Below, piece by piece: positions 1-4,493 of a DNA stretch of 8,522 nucleotides. The stretch's first letter is position 1, and each line of letters starts with the position of its first letter. The notes beneath the pieces were generated by a model. The model searched no databases. It was not told the origin of the DNA and saw only the letters and a program-made list of their open reading frames with translations. The DNA is from SOIA01 sp050116035 (GTDB lineage Bacteria > Acidobacteriota > Aminicenantia > Aminicenantales > Aminicenantaceae): contig JASFPJ010000130.1 of assembly GCA_050116035.1 (NCBI GenBank), positions 1 to 8,522 on the forward strand. The letters are read 5' to 3'. The translations under genes and the position numbers were made by a program.

Positions 1-1
1 A

Positions 2-121
2 GATTTGAGAGTTCTGGGTAAGCCTGAATCATTCTATGGGAAATTGATGTTTCTGCCGAACTTTCGAAAATTCAGAAAATTGAATGAGGATAGACTTTCG
101 AAAAGCCGGAAAAGGTTTTAG
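2..121 (+). CDS. Possible 3' end of an unidentified plus-strand gene (partial)
   Basis: From base 2 the plus strand is open for 39 codons and closes at a TAG at 119-121. The translation contains KPESFYGKLMFLPNFRKFRK and ends in a basic tail, SKSRKRF. The start would lie left of the window. If real, the gene converges on the bactofilin gene, leaving about 140 bases between the two stops. I do not recognise a family. A minus-strand frame in the same bases is also open for about 30 codons, so openness alone is weak support. The reading rests on the absence of stops up to the edge and on a protein-like composition. Confidence 0.28.
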   Translation, partial: DLRVLGKPESFYGKLMFLPNFRKFRKLNEDRLSKSRKRF

Positions 122-261
122 ATGAATTAAATTAAGGGATTCTTTAACAATTATGAAACATACATGTATCAATTATTAACGGTTTATGTCCGTATTCGAA
201 CAGAAATAAATACTCCCCCCTCCCCACTTTGCGACAGAGAATAGACAGGAGAGAACCGTGA

Positions 262-690
262 CTACTCAGTTTTTTTTGGACTCTCCTCTTCAGGCTGAGG
301 ATTTTGGGCTGTTTCTGTTCCTTCTGCCTCATGTCCTTCTTTCATCATCTTGACAGTGCCATCGAAAAAGGCGTTGTCAGAGATCATGACAGCCGGAGCC
401 AGGATTTCGCCTCTGTACTTCCCTGTGTCTCGAAGCTCAACCTTTTCGTTGGCCATCACCTTTCCCTCGACTTCGCCTTCGATAATGATGTACTGAGCCT
501 TCACTTCTCCTTTGAGCTTTCCCGTTTTTCCCACTAAGAGGAGAGCTGTGAGGTCAATCGTCCCCTCGAATTCTCCGTTTAAAAAAAGATTGTGAGAACC
601 TTTGACGTTTCCCTTAACACTGAGTCCTTCGAATATCGCGGTTGTATCCGATTTCTGAGTCTTCTCCACTGAACGGAGATTCATTTTCAT
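262..690 (-). CDS. Bactofilin (polymer-forming cytoskeletal protein)
   Basis: This 142-residue protein matches the bactofilin family, small proteins that self-assemble without nucleotide into filaments built from a right-handed beta-helix. Residues about 15-115 form the core: short repeated strands rich in Gly, Val and Ile, such as GLSVKGNVKG, GEFEGTIDLT, GEVKAQYIIIEGEVEGKV and KYRGEILAPAVMIS. The N-terminal tail (about 15 residues) and the acidic, Pro/Glu-rich C-terminal tail (from about residue 117) are the flexible ends usual for the family. No signal peptide or membrane segment is visible, so it is cytoplasmic or bound to the inner face of the membrane. The start at 690 has a GGAGG site eight bases upstream; ATG at 684 is an alternative. 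Bactofilins shape cells and localise partners, including ParA-type systems in Myxococcus, and a parA gene lies just upstream. Family assignment is firm; the exact role is inferred. Confidence 0.93.
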   Translation of the reverse strand: MKMNLRSVEKTQKSDTTAIFEGLSVKGNVKGSHNLFLNGEFEGTIDLTALLLVGKTGKLKGEVKAQYIIIEGEVEGKVMANEKVELRDTGKYRGEILAPAVMISDNAFFDGTVKMMKEGHEAEGTETAQNPQPEEESPKKTE

Positions 691-691
691 C

Positions 692-763
692 TTATGTCCC
701 TCCTATCCAAGAATTTAGCGTACCAAATTTCAGGGAGAGGAACTTGCCTTTTTTTGTAAACAT
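692..763 (-). CDS. Possible leader peptide (uORF) ahead of bactofilin
   Basis: Between the bactofilin promoter and start there is a 23-codon frame. It begins with ATG at 763, preceded by GAGGA with a spacing of about seven bases, and ends with TAA one base before the bactofilin ATG at 690. The peptide would be MFTKKGKFLSLKFGTLNSWI followed by GGT. The bactofilin Shine-Dalgarno site lies inside its last codons (GGA GGG), an arrangement that would couple the two translations. The peptide is basic and resembles no family I know. It is too short for its composition to be a test, and chance is a real possibility. Confidence 0.3.
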   Translation of the reverse strand: MFTKKGKFLSLKFGTLNSWIGGT

Positions 764-795
764 GCAATTTTCCTCGACCTTATCTAGAATCCCCG

Positions 796-812
796 CCTGA
801 GGTCCACTCAGG
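796..812 (-). other. Hairpin in the bactofilin mRNA leader
   Basis: A perfect 6-bp stem (CCTGAG/CTCAGG) with a 5-base loop lies about 20 bases downstream of the predicted transcription start. No T-run follows it on either strand, so it does not look like an intrinsic terminator. A 5'-stabilising stem or a regulatory hairpin is possible. Confidence 0.4.
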
Positions 813-839
813 AAGGATTACACGAATTCATGTTCAAAG

Positions 840-869
840 CTTATAGCACAAGGAGAGGTATGAAGTCAA
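840..869 (-). promoter_or_regulatory. Predicted sigma70-type promoter of the bactofilin gene
   Basis: On the minus strand TTGACT (869-864) is followed after 18 bases by TATAAG (845-840), with TGC directly before it as an extended -10. The predicted start of transcription is near 833, giving a leader of about 140 bases. The 11-base block TGTGCTATAAG is identical to the one in the parA promoter at 2162. It lies downstream of the BamE-like gene, so bactofilin probably has its own transcript. Confidence 0.6.
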
Positions 870-916
870 ATGTGAAAGAGCAAGAATGTGTTCCAGATTT
901 TTGCCAGAATTCCTGA

Positions 917-1348
917 TTATTTCACCAGAGCCGCGGGATTCTGGCTCTGATAATCACTCTGTCCCCAGTATTTTTCAAAAAAGTTGTCCAGCACTAAACA
1001 TGACACCGTTCCGTTTTCGATCACCACCCAAACATCGCCATAATTGTATTTCATGTTCCCCGCGTACCATTCGAACACCACTTGAGGTTTTCCGACAGCT
1101 TTGATGACTTCATCCGGTGTCATCCCTATTTCAATGTTTTCGACATAGGGTCGAATATTTTCCTCCAGGGGTTTTTCTTCTTCATTTTTTGGTTTGGTCT
1201 TTAACCGGATTTCGAAGGATAGGTTATTAGCCGGACTCTGGCGCTTAATCCTATTTTTTGATGGATGGCCGGGTTGCGGGGCTTTTAATTTGGGCTCACG
1301 GCGTTCTCTTTCAATGGCTTTTTCCATGTCAATCCTTTTAGCTGGCAT
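917..1348 (-). CDS. BamE/SmpA-like domain protein, cytoplasmic, coupled to parA
   Basis: The 143-residue product has two parts. Residues 1-70 are polar, highly charged and probably disordered (many Lys, Arg, Glu and Pro). Residues about 72-120 resemble the SmpA/OmlA (BamE) fold: IEIGMTPDEVIKAVGKP, then an aromatic strand (FEWYAG, YNYGDVWVVI), then ENGTVSCLV. BamE itself is an outer-membrane lipoprotein, but this protein has no signal peptide or lipobox, so a different, cytoplasmic role is likely. The start at 1348 is chosen because GGAGG lies six bases upstream and because the open frame further upstream overlaps ParA in a shadow frame. The gene overlaps the parA stop by 11 bases, so the two are translationally coupled and the product may act with ParA. 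Near the 3' end, at 926-949, a 7-bp inverted repeat (CAGAGCC/GGCTCTG) falls in the last codons. Fold assignment is by motif only. Confidence 0.75.
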   Translation of the reverse strand: MPAKRIDMEKAIERERREPKLKAPQPGHPSKNRIKRQSPANNLSFEIRLKTKPKNEEEKPLEENIRPYVENIEIGMTPDEVIKAVGKPQVVFEWYAGNMKYNYGDVWVVIENGTVSCLVLDNFFEKYWGQSDYQSQNPAALVK

Positions 1349-2084
1349 TGAGGACCTCCATGGTGAGAGCTTCAAAGTCCTTTGAGCCGTTTGACCGGGG
1401 AGCATACTCAAATATGGTCTGGTTCTCGATTCTGGCTTCACCGATCGAGACATTCTTTCGGATTCTTGTATTGAATACTTTTGAGCTCCATTTTTCTCTT
1501 GCCACTCTGTCAATCTCTCTCGATATGATTGTTTTCTTTTCATAAAGATTAACCAGAACACCGAAGATATCGATAGCCTGATTCCCTCTTGTTGAGATTT
1601 CTTGGGCCACTTCGATGTACCGTTCGGCTCCCATGATGGAATCGATGCCCGGGCTTATGGGAATCAGGAGATTGTCACAGAAGACAAGGGCGGCTCTGTT
1701 GATAAGAGTATCCGTGGGAGAGAAATCACAAAAAACAAAATCGTACTTGAAATCTTTGATGAAAGAGATGCGTTCCTCAAATTTGAATATTCCAAAATCA
1801 TCCTTTGTGAGCTGTCTCTGGGCGTCATACAGCCTTTTTCTGCCGGAGGTGATGATATCCAGGTTTTTGCGGACTTCGATGATCACATCTTGGTGGCCGT
1901 CATTGAGTAATTCTGAAAGAGTATGCTCTGAGGCGATGTTGAAATGGCCTCCCACATTCCCCTGAGGGTCGCAGTCAACAATGAGTACTTTCTTCCCCTT
2001 GCGCGCGAGTCCCGCTCCAAGATTGATGGCTGTTGAGGTTTTTCCGACACCTCCTTTGGAGGTCGCGATGGCTATTTTCTTCAA
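1338..2084 (-). CDS. ParA/MinD-family ATPase (orphan ParA)
   Basis: This 248-residue protein is a deviant Walker A ATPase of the ParA/Soj family, which positions chromosomes, plasmids or protein cargoes by ATP-dependent dimerisation and nonspecific DNA binding. KGGVGKTS (residues 10-17) carries the signature lysine and the catalytic lysine. VDCDPQGN (36-43) is the A' motif. YDFVFCDFSPT is the Walker B strand, with DFSPT in place of the usual DCPP. The TTG at 2084 is chosen as start: it gives the typical N-terminus MKKIAIATSKGG, has AGAGG nine bases upstream, and lies downstream of the promoter at 2162-2190. The upstream TTG at 2156 would coincide with the transcription start and would add 24 residues encoded by two hairpins. 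No parB follows; the next gene encodes a BamE-like protein and the one after it a bactofilin. This favours cargo or polar positioning over plasmid partition. Confidence 0.93.
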   Translation of the reverse strand: MKKIAIATSKGGVGKTSTAINLGAGLARKGKKVLIVDCDPQGNVGGHFNIASEHTLSELLNDGHQDVIIEVRKNLDIITSGRKRLYDAQRQLTKDDFGIFKFEERISFIKDFKYDFVFCDFSPTDTLINRAALVFCDNLLIPISPGIDSIMGAERYIEVAQEISTRGNQAIDIFGVLVNLYEKKTIISREIDRVAREKWSSKVFNTRIRKNVSIGEARIENQTIFEYAPRSNGSKDFEALTMEVLNAS

Positions 2085-2102
2085 TGCTTCTGTCCTCTTC
2101 TC

Positions 2103-2146
2103 CTGCCGCTCCACACAGGCAGCCCACGAGGAGAGATCTTCCTCGT
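2103..2146 (-). other. Two tandem hairpins in the parA mRNA leader
   Basis: ACGAGGA (2146-2140) pairs perfectly with TCCTCGT (2132-2126) across a 7-base loop. It is followed by CTGCC (2122-2118) pairing with GGCAG (2107-2103) across a 10-base loop. Both lie between the predicted transcription start (about 2155) and the Shine-Dalgarno site at 2098-2094. Their presence favours this stretch being untranslated leader rather than coding. Confidence 0.5.
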
Positions 2147-2161
2147 TCCCCGTCAAAAAAA

Positions 2162-2190
2162 CTTATAGCACAGGAAAAATCTGATGTCAA
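2162..2190 (-). promoter_or_regulatory. Predicted strong sigma70-type promoter of the parA operon
   Basis: The minus strand shows a consensus TTGACA (2190-2185), a 17-base spacer, and TATAAG (2167-2162) preceded by TGC as an extended -10. Transcription should begin near 2155. The -10 block TGTGCTATAAG is shared exactly with the bactofilin promoter. This site determines the choice of the ParA start codon. Confidence 0.7.
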
Positions 2191-2444
2191 AAATAAATGA
2201 GATGAGACTTTCCCTGATGAAAAAAGGATGAAATTGACCGATCGGCCCATTCAGTTATAAATTTTCGAATGGAGATGATGGTGGTTCGATAATAGAGAAG
2301 GTTTGATTCAAGAAATAATTGAGTCTTGCGGTCTTGCCTTGATGGGCCGTGCTGGTGTGGAGAAGATATTAGTGGGGATGGGTTTGAGAGTTCCCCCTCA
2401 CAGTCGGAGAGGAATTTGGAGAGAGATCTTTCATCATGCGGTTG

Positions 2445-2576
2445 TCATTCCCGCCTTTCTTTTTTTCTTCGGTTGCCTTTACGACGGTCGATCAATCTGC
2501 GCCGATCTGTACCAGACCGTCGCTCAGGTCCCTGGTATTTAAAGGGATCCTCTCTTTCTTCCTTTTCCTTTCTCAT
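2445..2576 (-). CDS. Small Arg-rich protein with RRSGTDRR-type motif
   Basis: A 43-residue gene too short for common gene callers. It starts with ATG at 2576, has GGAGGAAGG directly upstream (GGAGG eight bases from the start), and ends with TGA at 2447-2445. The protein begins MRKEKEEREDPFKYQG, continues PERRSGTDRRRLIDRRKGN and ends RRKKERRE, so about a third of its residues are Arg. The repeated pattern xRRxGxDRR resembles short Arg-rich motifs seen at the ends of some deltaproteobacterial regulatory proteins; this is recollection, not a search result. Its charge suggests binding to nucleic acid, lipid or an acidic protein. A TTGACA promoter lies about 60 bases upstream. The frame contains an 8-bp inverted repeat (CGACGGTC/GACCGTCG at 2482-2489 and 2515-2522) arising from repeated Arg codons. 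The gene is probably real; its function is unknown. Confidence 0.62.
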   Translation of the reverse strand: MRKEKEEREDPFKYQGPERRSGTDRRRLIDRRKGNRRKKERRE

Positions 2577-2627
2577 ATGGCCTTCCTCCAGTCACTAATT
2601 CTCTTTTTTATATTTTGAGGGGTGTTG

Positions 2628-2637
2628 ATGTGCACAT
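2628..2637. promoter_or_regulatory. 10-bp palindrome at the predicted transcription start of the small gene
   Basis: ATGTGCACAT is a perfect palindrome lying next to the predicted -10 (2643-2638) and covering the expected start of transcription. That position would suit a repressor operator. No second copy was seen in the window. Confidence 0.3.
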
Positions 2638-2666
2638 ATAAAACGAAAAATATTTTTTAATGTCAA
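2638..2666 (-). promoter_or_regulatory. Predicted promoter of the Arg-rich small gene
   Basis: TTGACA (2666-2661) is a perfect -35. After 17 very A/T-rich bases comes TTTTAT (2643-2638), a four-of-six match to the -10. The predicted start is near 2631, giving a leader of about 55 bases before the ATG at 2576. Confidence 0.45.
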
Positions 2667-2690
2667 TCCCCTTAACTTAAACCTCAAGAA

Positions 2691-2754
2691 GACTCGCTCT
2701 GTGCCCTCGGACTTCTAAAGGAGTCGTCCGTATCATCGAGCTGATAGAGGACTC
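2691..2754 (-). other. Segment with mutually exclusive base pairings (possible structured RNA)
   Basis: Reading the minus strand, GAGTC (2754-2750), GACTC (2725-2721) and GAGTC (2695-2691) are spaced so that the central copy can pair with either outer one. Pairing with the first also allows an inner stem ATCA/TGAT around a 6-base loop. CGGAC (2730-2726) can further pair with GTCCG (2712-2708). It lies directly downstream of a promoter-like site at 2788-2762. It does not match the cyclic-di-GMP-I riboswitch consensus as I know it. It could be an sRNA or part of a leader; folding was done by eye. Confidence 0.3.
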
Positions 2755-2761
2755 GTTAGTG

Positions 2762-2788
2762 TTTATAATATTTTCGAAGTTAAGTCAA
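2762..2788 (-). promoter_or_regulatory. Weak promoter-like site ahead of the structured segment
   Basis: TTGACT (2788-2783) and TATAAA (2767-2762) on the minus strand are each good matches, but the spacer is only 15 bases, shorter than the optimum of 17. If used, transcription would start near 2755, exactly at the first arm of the structured segment. Confidence 0.3.
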
Positions 2789-3005
2789 GGATGAAAACGA
2801 TTATTAAAAGGGGGCCAGGGCTCGATAGGGGACATCTCAAGATTCATATTATCCATTGTGGTATCAAAGAGTTCAGGAATCAACAGATAAATCAGCCAAA
2901 TAACGTCTGCTGACGAATCCTAACCCAAGAGTAGTCATTCTTACTGAGGGTCGAAGATAGATTATTTATCAAAGCGGGCAAAACGGAGGCAAACAAATAG
3001 CGATA

Positions 3006-4493
3006 TTAATTCTCTTGAGCCAGAAAGTAATCCGACACTCTGATGTTGTATTTATTCGGATCCAGAGATTTCACAATGGTCCTTTTATAGTCCCCTTTTT
3101 TTGGATTCATTTCTGTGAGATCGACGATGTCTCCATCGATTTTTTTACCCCTCCTGTTGGTGATCAGTTTCACCTTGGGCCTGAGCATGAATGCGACTTC
3201 AGGATTGGCTTCCATCACAATGCCGAGCTCTTTGGTGTCTAGGGAGACAAGCGAGCCGATTGGATAGACTCCGACCAGGTTGGCGAAGACCTTTAGTAAG
3301 ACTGGGTCGAACTCTGTGCCGCTCTTCTCCATCATTAAGCTTAGAGCCTCGTCTCTCGTCAGAATACGCTCCCGATAGGGTCTTCGAGTCGTTACAGAAT
3401 CAAAGAAATCGCAAATTTTAACGATTTTGCTATAAAGGCCAACTTTATTTCTTTTCCAGTATTTGGGATAGCCGGAAAGGTTTGCCCAGAGATGGTGCTC
3501 CAGGGCCACATAAAGAGTTTTCACCGGGAGATAACTCGAATCTTTCATGTTGAGGAGTTTTTCGACTCCTTGGAACGTGTGCTTTTCCATGATTTTTTTT
3601 TCTTCTTCGCTCAATTTATCCTTCTTTTCCAGGATTTCTTTGGGGATATCCAGTTTTCCCACATCATGGAAAAAGGCGCTCATGCCCAATTCTATCATCT
3701 CCTCTTTATCGAGTCCCAGTCTCCTTCCGAAACTTATGGCCAGGACAGCCACATTCGTCGAATGATTGACTGTGTATTCGTCGTAATTCTTTATGTTGGT
3801 CATTCCTACCATGAAAGACTCATCCTGGCTGATGAGATTGACTATGGATTGAATCAGCCTGCGGGAAGTCTTCCATTGCACTTTTTCGTTTTCTTTTTGT
3901 TTTTCAAATGATTCTTTCAGGTGGGACATGCTTTTGCAAAAGACTTTTTTGGCGGTTTGCTTAACATTCTCTGCTTTCATACGGGCCGCTGGGTCATAAG
4001 GGTGGATTTTTTCTATGAATATATGGTTGATTTCTTTGCCTTTCAAATCTCTCTCAAAATCTCCGAATGGATCATCCTTTTTTCCATTAGAATTGGCGAG
4101 ATGGGTGATGAATTGTGCGAGTTCATCGTCATCCAACCCCGGTTCGAAACCGATGGTTCCGATTTCTTTCTTTTTAAATTCGTCAGCCAAGAATTTAAAG
4201 TTGTGAAAACTCGCGAGGTCAAATTTTATCCGGCTGTTGTTGAAGAATAGCGTGTTTTCCTGGAACTGAAACAGAGCTCGTCCTTCTTGTGCAAAGATTT
4301 CCTCGATGGAAGAATAAAGTGAGTTGATGTGCTCTATGAATGTCAGGTTATTGAGTTCATAGATTTGAGCGGTTTTGAGAGCGGAGGCAAAACGAATAAA
4401 GATATTTTCGATTCTTTTCGAGAGGACTTTGCTGACAGGGGAAGAGGGCTTCTTTGATTCTTTCTTGTCCTTTTCTAACTTGTAATTAAGCAC
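3006..4493 (-). CDS. HD-GYP domain protein with shared N-terminal module
   Basis: This 495-residue protein is a probable cyclic-di-GMP phosphodiesterase. Residues about 25-135 form a domain also present at the start of the upstream HEAT protein. A charged, possibly helical linker follows, then the HD-GYP domain (about 225-410): NHSTNVA (metal His 244), FFHDVGK (His 276, Asp 277), EKHT (His 305), EHH (333-334), SGYP (340-343), CDFFDSVTTRRPYR (Asp 362) and TEFDP. All main metal ligands are present, but the usual HHE..DG is HHL..NL, so activity may differ. A further C-terminal domain (about 410-495) follows. The GTG at 4493 is taken as start because CAGG lies upstream with about eight bases between; an in-frame TTG at 4526 would add 11 residues but has no Shine-Dalgarno site. 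It overlaps the HEAT gene stop by 8 bases, indicating one operon. No membrane segment is visible. Confidence 0.9.
   Translation of the reverse strand: MLNYKLEKDKKESKKPSSPVSKVLSKRIENIFIRFASALKTAQIYELNNLTFIEHINSLYSSIEEIFAQEGRALFQFQENTLFFNNSRIKFDLASFHNFKFLADEFKKKEIGTIGFEPGLDDDELAQFITHLANSNGKKDDPFGDFERDLKGKEINHIFIEKIHPYDPAARMKAENVKQTAKKVFCKSMSHLKESFEKQKENEKVQWKTSRRLIQSIVNLISQDESFMVGMTNIKNYDEYTVNHSTNVAVLAISFGRRLGLDKEEMIELGMSAFFHDVGKLDIPKEILEKKDKLSEEEKKIMEKHTFQGVEKLLNMKDSSYLPVKTLYVALEHHLWANLSGYPKYWKRNKVGLYSKIVKICDFFDSVTTRRPYRERILTRDEALSLMMEKSGTEFDPVLLKVFANLVGVYPIGSLVSLDTKELGIVMEANPEVAFMLRPKVKLITNRRGKKIDGDIVDLTEMNPKKGDYKRTIVKSLDPNKYNIRVSDYFLAQEN

Larger units (their letters stand above)
2191..3005. 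other. 815-base intergenic stretch between the HD-GYP stop and the parA promoter
   Basis: No long gene on either strand is convincing here. Plus-strand frames at 2303-2598 are mirrors of the Arg-rich small gene listed separately. The stretch holds that small gene (2445-2576), its promoter and a 10-bp palindrome (2628-2666), a structured segment (2691-2754) and a second promoter-like site (2762-2788). I found no clear intrinsic terminator after the HD-GYP stop; a weak stem TCAGC/GCTGA at about 2893-2914 has a long loop and only a loose T-rich tail. Bases 2191-2444 and 2789-3005 otherwise show nothing I can assign. Confidence 0.5.

Noticed and set aside
926..949. 7-bp inverted repeat in the end of the BamE-like gene as terminator
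   Set aside because: No T-run follows on the minus strand, and the repeat is inside coding sequence.
1349..1561. Upstream extension of the BamE-like gene to an ATG-like start at 1561
   Set aside because: These 71 codons lie entirely inside parA in another frame; the start at 1348 has a clear GGAGG site.
1975..2250. 91-codon minus-strand frame
   Set aside because: It overlaps the parA promoter, leader and Walker A coding region in a different frame; a shadow frame.
2482..2522. 8-bp inverted repeat CGACGGTC/GACCGTCG as a terminator or operator
   Set aside because: It lies within the Arg-rich frame, where repeated Arg codons explain it; the loop is 25 bases and no T-run follows.
2303..2598. 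Plus-strand frames of 79 and 90 codons
   Set aside because: They mirror the Arg-rich small gene on the opposite strand and have Ser/Phe/Arg-biased composition typical of antisense reading.
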